From contig CAZAQB010000044.1 in assembly GCA_964487155.1 (NCBI GenBank), forward strand, positions 1 to 24,474: 24,474 nucleotides of DNA, written 5' to 3'. Of the stretch, positions 1-6,754 are shown in pieces (within the stretch, counting starts at the first letter, position 1; each line of letters opens with the position of its first letter). This DNA is from CAZAQB01 sp964487155. Its GTDB lineage: Bacteria > Pseudomonadota > Gammaproteobacteria > Nitrococcales > Nitrococcaceae. The translations under genes were made by a program, and so were the position numbers. The notes beneath the pieces were generated by a model. It was given only the letters and a program-made list of their open reading frames with translations, had not been told where the DNA came from and did not search any database.

Positions 1-61
1 TCCGAGCGGACAGTCGCCAGCCAACAGCCGACCGGGTACTCTCGACCCATTGCGGCCGTTC

Positions 62-141
62 GCGCGCAACGCGTGCAAGGATTCAGCTGGCCTCAATGTC
101 GCCAGCGGCAGTCCGCCGACGAGATAGCTAGCGTTGCGCGC
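62..141. repeat. 11-bp inverted repeat in gene-free left edge
   Basis: GCGCGCAACGC at 62-72 is matched by its exact reverse complement at 131-141, with 58 bases between. No ORF in bases 1-277 looks coding. The repeat lies upstream of the candidate attC at 155-257 and may belong to the recombination-site landscape of the cassette array. It could also be an unrelated palindrome. No function is assigned. Confidence 0.5.
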
Positions 142-154
142 ACGTTCGCGTTAC

Positions 155-257
155 GGCTAACCTTAGACGTATGCACAGTATCACCGGATGTGTGTGAACA
201 TGCCGCCCGGATAGTCCGGCCACTAGGCATGGCCTAATGCCAAAAACGTTGTTAGGC
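155..257 (+). other. Candidate integron attC site (upstream of first cassette)
   Basis: The sequence ends in GTTAGGC (251-257), a perfect match to the attC core GTTRRRY. A partner GGCTAAC lies at 155-161, one base off the RYYYAAC inverse core. Inside are small hairpins: CCGGA-TAG-TCCGG and GGCAT...ATGCC. The first cassette ORF starts 21 bases after the core, as expected for a cassette junction. The right core is convincing; the left boundary is uncertain, and the site could be shorter or degenerate. Confidence 0.45.
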
Positions 258-277
258 AATCAATCAGGACCAGAGTA

Positions 278-637
278 ATGTTCGATCCAAAAGAAGCACA
301 CAAAATTCTGAGTGAGTCCCTCAGGTTCGCTGGCTTACAGAAGCAAACTGACTATATTGCTGTTTACCATAACCCAAAAGGCAGAGAATTGGCCTTAGAG
401 CGTAATCGAACTGAAGCGTTCTATATTTGGCTGGAAAAGTACAGCGTGGTGATTCCTGGCGTAACGATAAAAAATCAAGAAAACGCTGGGGAACCATATG
501 GTCGAAAGCAACCAAGAAACTCAAACCTAAATGATAAGAATTGCCCAAAGCTAAAAGTGGGTAACAGCGTGTGGTATTTAGAAATAGATACGTCACAGGC
601 GCTTCGAGTAGTAGCTAATTGGTATGCAGCACTTTAG
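278..637 (+). CDS. Integron cassette protein of unknown function
   Basis: A 119-residue protein that I do not recognise. It has no signal peptide or membrane segment, and is a mixed polar/aromatic sequence rich in Asn, Lys and Tyr. Its base composition is clearly lower in GC than the core genes at 11.8-24 kb, which suggests acquired DNA. The ATG follows a GTTAGGC box by 21 bases with only a weak purine stretch as ribosome-binding site, and the TAG stop overlaps the first base of the GCCTAAC box of the next attC. This packing (junction, single promoterless ORF, attC starting at the stop codon) is typical of integron gene cassettes. The cassette would run from 252 to 697. The ORF is convincing from this context; its function is unknown. 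Confidence 0.75.
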   Translation: MFDPKEAHKILSESLRFAGLQKQTDYIAVYHNPKGRELALERNRTEAFYIWLEKYSVVIPGVTIKNQENAGEPYGRKQPRNSNLNDKNCPKLKVGNSVWYLEIDTSQALRVVANWYAAL

Positions 638-703
638 CCTAACCAGCCCAATTCACAGAGAATCGCCGATAGCGCGGCTCCCCGGTGATTCGCGGCGTTA
701 AGC
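637..703 (+). other. Integron attC recombination site
   Basis: The 5' box GCCTAAC (637-643) fits RYYYAAC and the 3' box GTTAAGC (697-703) fits GTTRRRY. The two are 67 bp apart end to end. Between them an imperfect palindrome pairs GAATCGCCG with CGGTGATTC. The upstream ORF's stop codon lies in the 5' box and the next ORF begins 6 bases after the 3' box. Length, boxes and fold all match the 59-base-element class, with strand exchange expected after the first G of the 3' box. Confidence 0.8.
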
Positions 704-708
704 GTGTG

Positions 709-1203
709 ATGAGCGCCCAGCAAAACTTCATCATCTCCGAGTTCTGGATTCTGAGCTGGGGTGCTTCCGTCCAGCGAGCGAAGCTCCTTGAGAAGGGTGT
801 TTCCGAGGCTCGGAGGAAGCGCTTCCGACATCAGATCATCGCGTTTGCGGCGAGGAAGCTTCTGCCCCATTGCTCCGCACAAGTTTCGGACAGCAAGCAC
901 TGCCGCCGGATTGCAGCGCTGTCGGAGTACGGCACGAGCATTGGCGAGGGCGTTCTTGGGTCTAGCGGATACAAGATCGGAGTTGCGCAGAAGCTGCTCA
1001 ACCTCCAGCTCAAGTATATGTGGTGCCTTGGTCTTTCCGCTGTGCCACCGCACTGTCCAGTTGATCGCGTCATGATTCAGAAGACGAGGCTACAGAATAA
1101 GGTGGCTTGGACGCAAATTGAGACGGTATCGCAGTACCTCGACGTGATCGCATCGCTAGAGAGAAGTGGCAGGCAGCAAGTCCCTGGCCGCATGGGAGCT
1201 TGA
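709..1203 (+). CDS. Cassette-encoded hypothetical protein, C-terminus apparently frameshifted
   Basis: A 164-residue ORF starting at ATG 709, six bases after the attC core. An in-frame GTG at 706 is an alternative start. Most of the protein reads as genuine, including a central segment KYLWCLG-like and PPHCPVDR, which I recall from cassette-borne hypothetical proteins of the pattern 'MS..NF.ISEFW.WSWGAS'. The last residues (SGRQQVPGRMGA) look wrong. Shifting frame near 1174 gives SKSLAAWELDIYDRADA, ending at TAA 1226-1228, and that TAA overlaps the GCTTAAC box of the next attC exactly as in the first cassette. One extra base around 1171-1175 would explain this. The cause could be a real mutation or a sequencing error. 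Function is unknown. Confidence 0.65.
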   Translation: MSAQQNFIISEFWILSWGASVQRAKLLEKGVSEARRKRFRHQIIAFAARKLLPHCSAQVSDSKHCRRIAALSEYGTSIGEGVLGSSGYKIGVAQKLLNLQLKYMWCLGLSAVPPHCPVDRVMIQKTRLQNKVAWTQIETVSQYLDVIASLERSGRQQVPGRMGA

Positions 1204-1222
1204 TATCTATGACCGCGCAGAC

Positions 1223-1282
1223 GCTTAACAAGCGGTTTGTTCGGATGCCGCTCCGCAGCATCGAACAACCTTGACGTTCGAT
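1223..1282 (+). other. Integron attC recombination site (60 bp)
   Basis: The 5' box GCTTAAC (1223-1229) fits RYYYAAC and the 3' box GTTCGAT (1276-1282) is one base off GTTRRRY. Inside, GGTTTGTTCGGATGC pairs with GCATCGAACAACC, leaving an unpaired T and an unpaired G on one arm. Extrahelical bases of that kind are what integrases use to recognise attC strands. The site closes the second cassette (about 698-1276). Confidence 0.75.
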
Positions 1283-1326
1283 GATTAGCAAGACAAAAGA
1301 GCCTGCGCAAAGGGAATGCCTGGTAA

Positions 1327-3888
1327 ATGGTAAATCTAATTGACAACTTGTCTAAATGGTTTTCAGAACGCCCCAAGTGGCTCCAGATTGCGGCTGCTCG
1401 GCTACTTCAGCAGCCTGAGCTTACTGAAGAAGACATTTCTGAGCTCATAACACTTTGCAAGAAGGAAGCCGACGGTAAGCTGCCAACAACGACCTGTTCC
1501 TTTCCCGCTGCCGCGTTCTCCCAGGGCGCAGCAGGCGCCCTGCGTTTGCGTTCAATCAGCGAGGTCGAAGGAGTAAACGCCCTTGCTCCGAAAAAGCCGC
1601 TTGAGTTTGGTAAGGCCAATATCACGATTGTTTATGGCGCCAACGGGTCAGGTAAATCCGGTTACGTCAGGCTTCTCAAACACGTATGCGGGGCCCGCGA
1701 AACGGGTACCCTCCACCGGAATGTATATAATCCCAGTTCGGCCGCACAGAAAGCCTGCATTTCGTTTGAGCAGGATGGCGTTCCAAAGACCCATACCTGG
1801 TCAGGGCAAGGTATCTGCGATGACCTCAGCAGCATTGATATTTTCGACACGTCATTTGGCAAGGTGTTCGTCAGCAGCGAAGATGAGGTGAGCTACGAGC
1901 CGCCGGTTCTATCTTTTTTCAGCTCGCTCATCCTCGCATGCGAAACGGTCGCATCGGCGCTCGACACCGAGGCCAACCGACACCAGTCCAAAAAACCGTA
2001 TATCCCCGCTGACAAGAAGGTGACTCCTGAAGGCACTTGGTACGAAGCCATCAGCGCCAAGACCACCACCCAGGACATCAACAATCATTGTACGTTTAGC
2101 AGCGCCGACGAGACTGAGATGCAAACGCTGCAGCAGCGCCTTGCCGAACAAGCACCGGCGGAAAAAGCGAAACAGCTGAGAAAGCAGAAGCAGCATATCG
2201 ACACTCTGGTCCAGGACGCCCAAAAGTATCTGGACCAATTATCGGATGAGAATTGCCGGCGGATCATTGCTGCCAAGAAGAAGTCGATAATGAAGAAGAC
2301 AGCGGCAAACACAGCGGCGGAAAAGGTGTTCTCCGGTAGCGAGCTGGAAGGCATCGGGTCTGATGTATGGAAAGAGCTTTGGGAAGCAGCACGAAACTAC
2401 TCCGTATCGGCTGCCTACAAAGATGCCGAGTACCCGAATGTTTCTGATGGTTCCCGTTGTGTCCTGTGCCACCAGCCCTTAACCCAAGAGGCCAGGGAGC
2501 GGTTGATCTCCTTCGAAAGCTTCGTGAAGGGCGAACTGGAGAAAGCCGCAACGGATGCGGCCAAGGAATACGAGACTGCTAGTCAAAGTATCGAGGCGTT
2601 ACCGACATTGGAGACGCTGAAGACACGTATCGATGCGGCTGGCATTCCACAGGATGAAGTGGCCAGTCAGGTGATGGAGTTCTTTGCTCAATTGCAGGCC
2701 AGAAAAGACCTGTTCCCTGGCATCGATTCCGAAGAAGCCATTCCGGATCCTCTGCTCTCACCGAAATGGATAGAAGAAGTTAACGCCCAGTCGAAGAGCC
2801 TGGGTGAACTCGCGGCAAAATATGACGAAGACACCAAAAGCGACAATCGAGACGAGATCAAGAAGAAGCTAAACAGCCTACAGTCCAGAAAGTGGCTGTC
2901 TGAGCATCGCGCCGCCATTGATGAAGAAGTCGCCCGATTGAAGCTACTGAACCGAATTCAGGAAGCCAAGAAGTCGACCAACACCAAAGCCTTGTCCCAC
3001 AAGAAAGGGGAACTGGCAGAAGCCTTGATCACGGATGCGTTTGTGCAAAGGTTCAACGCGGAGCTCAAAGCCCTGCGCGCTTCTCAGGTGAAGGTCGAGC
3101 TCGTGAAGTCAAAGGTCACTAAGGGCCGAGTCCTTCATAAGCTCCAACTTCGAGGCGCCCCTCAGAATAGGCTCGCTGATGTGCTGAGCGAAGGGGAAAA
3201 TCGGATTGTTGCGATTGCGGCATTTTTGGCTGACGTCACCGGCAAGAGCAACCACGCTCCGTTTATCTTTGACGATCCGATATCCTCACTCGACCAAAGC
3301 TATGAGGAGGCTGTGGTTCAAAGGCTGCTCGAGTTGTCGCACGACAAGCAGGTGATTGTCTTTACTCACCGTCTATCCTTGCTGGGAACGCTCAAGCATT
3401 TTGCCGAGAAAAAGGCCATCAAGCCAGACGTAGTGAGCATCCGCTCTGCGGACTGGGGGGTCGGAGAGCCAGCTCCCATGCCACTTTCCCAGAGTGACAT
3501 CAAATCCGCCCTGAACACACTCATGAATCAGCGGTATCAGGATGCAAAGAAGGCGAGGGAACGCGGCGAATTTGAATATGCCGAAATCTTGCTGAAGTCG
3601 ATATGCAGCGACTTCAGGACATTGGTGGAGCGTTCTATTGAAAATGATCTGCTGTGCGGGGTGGTTCAAAGATTCCAACGACCCGTTCATACCCTGAAGC
3701 TCAAGGAACTGGCCAAATTGAAGGACGTGGATTGCAATCTTCTTGATTCGCTTATGACCAAATACTCCGGGTTTGAACACTCGCAGCCAACAGAATCGCC
3801 TGTGGAGCTGCCGAAGCCAGACGATCTTTTGGCTGATATGACTTCATTGAAAGACTGGCGTGAAGAATACGCGAAGCGTCCCGCATGA
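1327..3888 (+). CDS. RloC-like AAA/SMC-type ATPase with CxxC hook
   Basis: An 853-residue protein. Walker A GANGSGKS is at 104-111, ABC signature LSEGE at 620-624, Walker B FIFDD at 646-650, D-loop SSLDQ at 653-657 and a TH switch at 680-681. Between the two ATPase halves are charged helical stretches and CVLC (378-381), which resembles the zinc hook of Rad50 and RloC. The last ~120 residues form a separate helical domain with an R764-x3-E768 pair and later His788/His818. PrrC and RloC anticodon nucleases use an Arg-Glu-His triad with the same R-x3-E spacing, so a tRNA-cleaving effector is plausible, but which His would serve is unclear. No restriction-modification genes are adjacent. It starts 45 bases after the last attC, with AAAGGGA upstream of the ATG; at 2.6 kb and with no convincing downstream attC it is probably not itself a cassette. 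The ATPase call is firm; the nuclease role is inference. Confidence 0.8.
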   Translation: MVNLIDNLSKWFSERPKWLQIAAARLLQQPELTEEDISELITLCKKEADGKLPTTTCSFPAAAFSQGAAGALRLRSISEVEGVNALAPKKPLEFGKANITIVYGANGSGKSGYVRLLKHVCGARETGTLHRNVYNPSSAAQKACISFEQDGVPKTHTWSGQGICDDLSSIDIFDTSFGKVFVSSEDEVSYEPPVLSFFSSLILACETVASALDTEANRHQSKKPYIPADKKVTPEGTWYEAISAKTTTQDINNHCTFSSADETEMQTLQQRLAEQAPAEKAKQLRKQKQHIDTLVQDAQKYLDQLSDENCRRIIAAKKKSIMKKTAANTAAEKVFSGSELEGIGSDVWKELWEAARNYSVSAAYKDAEYPNVSDGSRCVLCHQPLTQEARERLISFESFVKGELEKAATDAAKEYETASQSIEALPTLETLKTRIDAAGIPQDEVASQVMEFFAQLQARKDLFPGIDSEEAIPDPLLSPKWIEEVNAQSKSLGELAAKYDEDTKSDNRDEIKKKLNSLQSRKWLSEHRAAIDEEVARLKLLNRIQEAKKSTNTKALSHKKGELAEALITDAFVQRFNAELKALRASQVKVELVKSKVTKGRVLHKLQLRGAPQNRLADVLSEGENRIVAIAAFLADVTGKSNHAPFIFDDPISSLDQSYEEAVVQRLLELSHDKQVIVFTHRLSLLGTLKHFAEKKAIKPDVVSIRSADWGVGEPAPMPLSQSDIKSALNTLMNQRYQDAKKARERGEFEYAEILLKSICSDFRTLVERSIENDLLCGVVQRFQRPVHTLKLKELAKLKDVDCNLLDSLMTKYSGFEHSQPTESPVELPKPDDLLADMTSLKDWREEYAKRPA

Positions 3889-4043
3889 ATTGAAAAAGCA
3901 TCAAACAATGACATGCACTCGGACTGTAAAAGGCGCTGCTCCTTCGTCGCTCTGTGTTTTGCTGCCGGTGATGTGAGGCGTTACGCATTTCCCCAATGTC
4001 TGCCTGTGGGCGGGGGCGCTCGGTCGGCGCCTCCGGCCTGCCG

Positions 4044-4108
4044 GTCGGGAAGTGGCCGGTTCGTTGAGTAGCCGCTGAGGGCAGTGACCGTCGGGAAGTG
4101 GCCGGTTC
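4044..4108. repeat. 19-bp direct repeat pair
   Basis: GTCGGGAAGTGGCCGGTTC occurs at 4044-4062 and exactly again at 4090-4108, a 46-bp period. There are only two units, with no palindromic structure and no evident link to a gene. It may be a small tandem duplication. Confidence 0.7.
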
Positions 4109-4223
4109 TCCCCGTTTCGGGCTCCGCCCTCGACGGTCGGCCTTCCGCGTCGGCGCGATCGGCTGCGATGTCGGCAACCCACGGCAAGTCGGCGACGAAC
4201 GGTAGTTCCCGTTGCCCGAAGAT

Positions 4224-4254
4224 GGTGGGCTTCGCTTTGCTCTGCCCACCCTAC
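4224..4254. repeat. GTAG-headed REP-like palindrome
   Basis: The sequence begins GGTGGGC, has an imperfect GCTT/GCTCT centre and ends GCCCACCCTAC, so the minus strand begins GTAGGGTGGGC. A GTAG head followed by a short hairpin is the form of REP sequences mobilised by RAYT transposases. Related copies with GGTGGAT/ATCCACC arms lie at 4733-4763 and 5764-5794. Confidence 0.6.
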
Positions 4255-4423
4255 GCGACCCAGCGGCAGGGGCCCGCTCTTCATCCGCCTTGATGGCGCC
4301 GAGCGCTGCAGTTGCCGATGGAGCAGGCCCGACAGGGGGGCCGCAGGGATGGCCCGTCGGCCGACCCCCACCGGCGGCGAGGCGCGAGAGGCGCAGCCCG
4401 AAGGGCCGCCATCTCGGCGAGCG

Positions 4424-4496
4424 TCTTTTGGCTACCTTTCTCCGCGGAGAAAAGTGGCTCGCCGTGCGGGCGCGAGAGCCCGCGCCCATGGGTGGG
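4424..4496. repeat. Dispersed hairpin-rich repeat, copy 1
   Basis: Contains the 16-bp perfect palindrome TTTCTCCGCGGAGAAA (4437-4452) and the hairpin GCGGGC-GCGAGA-GCCCGC (4466-4483). A diverged copy lies at 5611-5680, where the second hairpin is intact and the first has eroded. In both places a GTAG-headed palindrome and a CoA-transferase 3' remnant follow, so the whole block appears duplicated. Confidence 0.65.
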
Positions 4497-4732
4497 CACG
4501 GTCTGCCAGGCCTTGAAGCACGGTTGCCGTGACAGTGGTGATTCGGATCGTCAGCCCATGCCCGGAACCAGGTGTCGGGTCCTATAGGACTGACGGACCG
4601 GACCTGGCCGCTTCCGCTCCACCAGGGCGGGCTGCCCGAGTGTGGGTTTTATGGGTTTGTGGCAACCCGGGCGCAGTGGGGGGAACGGATCCGGCTGATT
4701 GATCCAGTTCGCTCCGTCGGCGCCCGTAAGAT

Positions 4733-4763
4733 GGTGGATTTCGCTTCGCTCCATCCACCCTAC
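4733..4763. repeat. GTAG-headed REP-like palindrome
   Basis: GGTGGAT...ATCCACCCTAC with an imperfect TTCGCTTCGCTCC centre. It is near-identical to 5764-5794 and related to 4224-4254. Confidence 0.6.
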
Positions 4764-4773
4764 GTGACGGACA

Positions 4774-4871
4774 CAAGCCGGCTCGCCGCGGCGGCGCCAC
4801 GGGGCGGGGAGGGCGGTTGCGGCGGGTCAGCCCGTCTTTGCGTCTCGGTCGGTCGCCGGGCGCCCTCCCGC
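4774..4871. repeat. Duplicated segment flanking CoA-transferase 3' ends, copy 1
   Basis: This stretch closely matches 5804-5902 and, in its right half, 7372-7456, which lies directly downstream of the intact CaiB/BaiF gene. Shared blocks include GCCGGCTCGCCGCGGCGGCG, GGGGCGGGGAG and GTCTCGGTCGG. Each copy runs straight into the stop-codon end of a CoA-transferase sequence, so the spacer and gene end were duplicated together. Confidence 0.7.
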
Positions 4872-4939
4872 TCAGATCACGCCCTGGGCGCGCAGCGCGG
4901 CGATACTGGCCGCACCAGCGTGCGGGTCCACTGCGCCAG
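4872..4939 (-). pseudogene. Remnant of CaiB/BaiF CoA-transferase 3' end, internally deleted
   Basis: On the minus strand, 4872-4910 matches the last codons of the intact gene at 7457-8647 (ending SIAALRAQGVI). At 4915-4939 it continues with 25 bases identical to 7756-7780, which encode QWTRTL further upstream in that gene. The ~260 bases between are missing. No start or domain survives. This is a dead fragment left by duplication and deletion, 120 bases upstream of the first toxin-antitoxin pair. Confidence 0.75.
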
Positions 4940-5058
4940 TCGCTGATGTGGTCCAGCGGATATTCGGTATGTTTGCGGGCAGTCCAGCAACTGTTCGCCC
5001 TGCCAGCGGTTCAGCGGTAGAGTACAGGCGTGTCGGGACCGGAATGAGGAGATTCTCC

Positions 5059-5259
5059 ATGAGCCGGGTAAAAGAGATTGAACAAGAAGTCCAGAATCTG
5101 TCCCCACAGGAACTGGCGGATTTCCGTGAGTGGTTCGCCCAGTACGATGCGCAAGTGTGGGACCGAAAGCTGGAGCAGGATGTTCAGGCGGGCAGGTTGG
5201 ACGCCTTTGCCGAACGTGCGCTGCGTGAGCACAAGGCAGGGAAAAGCCGCGAGCTGTGA
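5059..5259 (+). CDS. Antitoxin of RelE/ParE-type TA pair
   Basis: A 66-residue acidic, helical protein (MSRVKEIEQEVQNLSPQEL...). The pattern of 'I...V..L...EL..FR.WF..YDA..WD..' is typical of small antitoxins paired with RelE/ParE-like toxins. ATG 5059 follows AGGAG with good spacing; the longer open frame upstream has no ribosome-binding site. Its TGA overlaps the GTG start of the toxin by four bases, so translation is coupled. The protein would neutralise the downstream toxin and, as in related modules, probably contributes to autorepression, although I see no clear operator upstream. The pair sits between two decayed copies of a CoA-transferase tail, a typical accessory location. Confidence 0.8.
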   Translation: MSRVKEIEQEVQNLSPQELADFREWFAQYDAQVWDRKLEQDVQAGRLDAFAERALREHKAGKSREL

Positions 5260-5510
5260 AGCACCTTGCTTCCCCACAGTTCTGGGGATGCTTTGAAACC
5301 CTCCCTGATCGGATTCAGGAACTCGCACGGCGCAACTACGAACTTCTCAAGGAAGACTCTCGCCATCCCTCGCTCCATTTCAAGAAAATCGGCCGGTACC
5401 GCTGCGTTCGTGTCGGGTTGCACTACCGGGCCCTCGGTGTAGAAATTCCGGAGGGCGTCCTATGGTTCTGGATCGGGTCGCACTCCGAGGACGACAAGCT
5501 GTTGGGCTGA
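5256..5510 (+). CDS. RelE/ParE-family toxin
   Basis: An 84-residue basic protein starting at GTG 5256 inside the antitoxin's stop (GTGA overlap). The run HPSLHFKKIGRYRCVRVGLHYRALG followed by LWFWIGSHSEDDKLL matches the small RelE/ParE-fold toxins: a strand-rich core with conserved Arg residues and a C-terminal H-x-(D/E)-Y/D-like element. Such toxins act as ribosome-dependent mRNA endonucleases (RelE type) or gyrase poisons (ParE type); sequence alone does not decide which. The length is normal for the family and nothing suggests inactivation. Confidence 0.82.
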   Translation: MKHLASPQFWGCFETLPDRIQELARRNYELLKEDSRHPSLHFKKIGRYRCVRVGLHYRALGVEIPEGVLWFWIGSHSEDDKLLG

Positions 5511-5610
5511 AAAAGGCCGCGGGCCGGGCCTCATGGAGTGCAGCGGTTGGGGCGCGGCTTGCGGCTGCCGGTAGGTTCCAGGAGAAGGGTCATGGGGTCT
5601 CGGTGAGCCG

Positions 5611-5680
5611 CTTCTGGCTGCTTTATTTCGGCAGAAAAGTAGCTCGTCGTGCGGGCGCGAGAGCCCGCGCCAGTGGGTGG
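5611..5680. repeat. Dispersed hairpin-rich repeat, copy 2
   Basis: A diverged copy of 4424-4496. It retains the GCGGGC-GCGAGA-GCCCGC hairpin and CAGAAAAGTAGCTCG against GAGAAAAGTGGCTCG in copy 1. The gap between this repeat and the toxin gene (5511-5610) shows nothing recognisable. Confidence 0.6.
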
Positions 5681-5763
5681 CCGCAGCCCCAGGGCCGGAA
5701 GCCTTCGTGGCGATTTCGGCGCCGAACAGGCTTTGGTGGAGCCGTCCCGCGAGACAACGAAGA

Positions 5764-5794
5764 TGGTGGATTTCGCTTCGCTCCATCCACCCTG
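5764..5794. repeat. GTAG-type REP-like palindrome with altered head
   Basis: Same body as 4733-4763 but ending CCACCCTGC, so the minus-strand head is GCAG rather than GTAG. Probably a decayed copy. Confidence 0.55.
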
Positions 5795-5803
5795 CGCGGT
5801 GGA

Positions 5804-5902
5804 CGCAAGCCGGCTCGCCGCGGCGGCGCCTCGGGGCGGGGAGCGCGGTAGCGCCGGGTCAGCTTGTGCTCGCGTCTCGGTCGGCGCCGGGCGGCCTCCT
5901 GC
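5804..5902. repeat. Duplicated segment flanking CoA-transferase 3' ends, copy 2
   Basis: Closely matches 4774-4871 and the right half matches 7372-7456. It leads directly into the second CoA-transferase remnant at 5903. Confidence 0.7.
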
Positions 5903-6189
5903 TCAGATCACGCCCTGGGCGCGCAGCGCGGCAATGCCGGCCCAGTCGCGAGGCAGCTTCTCGGTGTGGGCGCCTAGGAGTGCACGGCGCCGTAGGAACT
6001 CGCAGCGCTGCAAGCGCCCCACTTTTTGGCCCCTTCGAGCTCTCATGATCAACGCTCGAATGACCGCCCGAATACCCTCAAAGTGGAACACCCTCGCCTG
6101 GCACGATTCCTACGGTGCAGACTCCTGGCCTGGAACCCGTCTGGCGCACCGGGCCGGGCGTGCGGGAAAGGCGGCGGAACTTGGGCATG
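5903..6189 (-). pseudogene. Second CaiB/BaiF CoA-transferase remnant, interrupted
   Basis: The minus strand of 5903-5974 matches the C-terminal codons of the intact gene (LGAHTE...RDWAGI...AALRAQGVI) with an 18-base deletion. At 6136-6189 the match resumes with codons for RLSRTPG.VRQTG, corresponding to about 7553-7610. The 160 bases in between (5975-6134) are foreign and look like an inserted palindromic element. The remnant stops just short of the ParE-like toxin gene at 6191. There is no open frame and no function. Confidence 0.75.
5975..6134. mobile_element. Small palindromic MITE-like insertion
   Basis: The segment that splits the CoA-transferase remnant has matching inverted ends: the left end reads CTAGGAGTGCACGGCGCCG then TAGGAA, and the right end, reverse-complemented, reads CCAGGAGTCTGCACCG then TAGGAA. 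It has no transposase. The exact ends and target duplication cannot be fixed by eye. Confidence 0.45.
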
Positions 6190-6190
6190 A

Positions 6191-6484
6191 TCAGTAGCCG
6201 GCTTCCTTTTGGTGCCGAAAAGCCAGGACATACACCGCGTCGTCGGCCGGCTCGTGGCGGTACAGCGCCACATAGCCGGAGTCCCCGAAGGCAATCATCA
6301 GCTCGCGCAGCTCTGGTATCTCCGCGACCGGCCGGCCAATGTCGGGGGTTGATTCCAGCAGAAGGAATTGCCGCTCGATGGCCTGACCGGCCCGCCTGGC
6401 CGCTTCCGGGGCCTTGACGGCCAGGAACCGCCGGCATCGTTCCAAGCCCTGCGCAGCGCCTTCCGTGACGACTACTCGTGGCAC
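6191..6484 (-). CDS. ParE/RelE-family toxin
   Basis: A 97-residue protein: PRVVVTEGAAQGLERCRRFL at the N-terminus, a central ESTPDIGRPVAEIPELRELMI, and a C-terminal YVALYRHEPADDAVYVLAFRHQKEAGY. The order of helical hairpin, GRPV, ELR and a terminal 'V.VLAFRHQ.E.GY' strand is characteristic of the ParE branch of the RelE superfamily. Its start lies inside the 3' end of the antitoxin gene (13-bp overlap), so the two are co-translated from the minus strand. Expected activity is growth inhibition through DNA gyrase or mRNA cleavage; ParE-like is more likely from sequence. It ends one base after the decayed CoA-transferase fragment. Confidence 0.85.
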   Translation of the reverse strand: MPRVVVTEGAAQGLERCRRFLAVKAPEAARRAGQAIERQFLLLESTPDIGRPVAEIPELRELMIAFGDSGYVALYRHEPADDAVYVLAFRHQKEAGY

Positions 6485-6744
6485 CCCGGCACCGGCTTTT
6501 CATCCTCGGCGCCCCAGGTGTTCAACCAGGCGCGCACTTCCTGACCGCTCAGATGCCGTCCGGTTTCCTGGTAAGCCGCCCAGGATGCCAGGGCCTCCTG
6601 TTTGAAGGCCTCGCGCTTTTCCTCGCGCTCGACGTACTGCTCGATGGCTTCGAGCATGATCCAGTGTGCAGAGCGGCGACGCTCTGCGGCGAGTCGCTGA
6701 ACGCGGCTCTTGAGCTTCTCATCGATCTTGAGGGAGGTTGCCAT
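6472..6744 (-). CDS. CopG/RHH-type antitoxin
   Basis: A 90-residue protein starting MATSLKIDEKLKSRVQRLA. This is a ribbon-helix-helix N-terminus (beta strand ATSLKID, helices to about residue 45 including RRRSAHWIMLEAIEQYV), followed by a charged C-terminal tail expected to wrap the toxin. ATG 6744 is preferred over an upstream GTG-type extension because the RHH fold begins here and the operator lies directly upstream. It overlaps the toxin gene by 13 bases. RHH antitoxins bind DNA as dimers at palindromes, and the 27-bp palindrome at 6755-6781 is an obvious autoregulatory site. Confidence 0.87.
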   Translation of the reverse strand: MATSLKIDEKLKSRVQRLAAERRRSAHWIMLEAIEQYVEREEKREAFKQEALASWAAYQETGRHLSGQEVRAWLNTWGAEDEKPVPGCHE

Positions 6745-6754
6745 GATAGGCCTT

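Larger units (their letters stand above)
3889..5058. other. Gene-free mosaic of short repeats
   Basis: About 1.2 kb with no credible gene. It holds a 19-bp direct repeat (4044-4062, 4090-4108), two GTAG-headed palindromes (4224-4254, 4733-4763), a hairpin-rich segment that recurs at 5611 (4424-4496), and a remnant of the CoA-transferase 3' end (4872-4939). ORFs in all frames here are Arg/Pro/Ala-rich translations of GC-rich repeats. Confidence 0.6.

Noticed and set aside
3890..3986. Possible third attC after the RloC-like gene (GTTACGC at 3980-3986)
   Set aside because: The 3' box breaks the GTTRRRY pattern, no RYYYAAC partner is found, and the interior does not fold into an attC-like arm.
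4044..4108. CRISPR array
   Set aside because: Only two 19-bp units, no further spacers and no cas genes.
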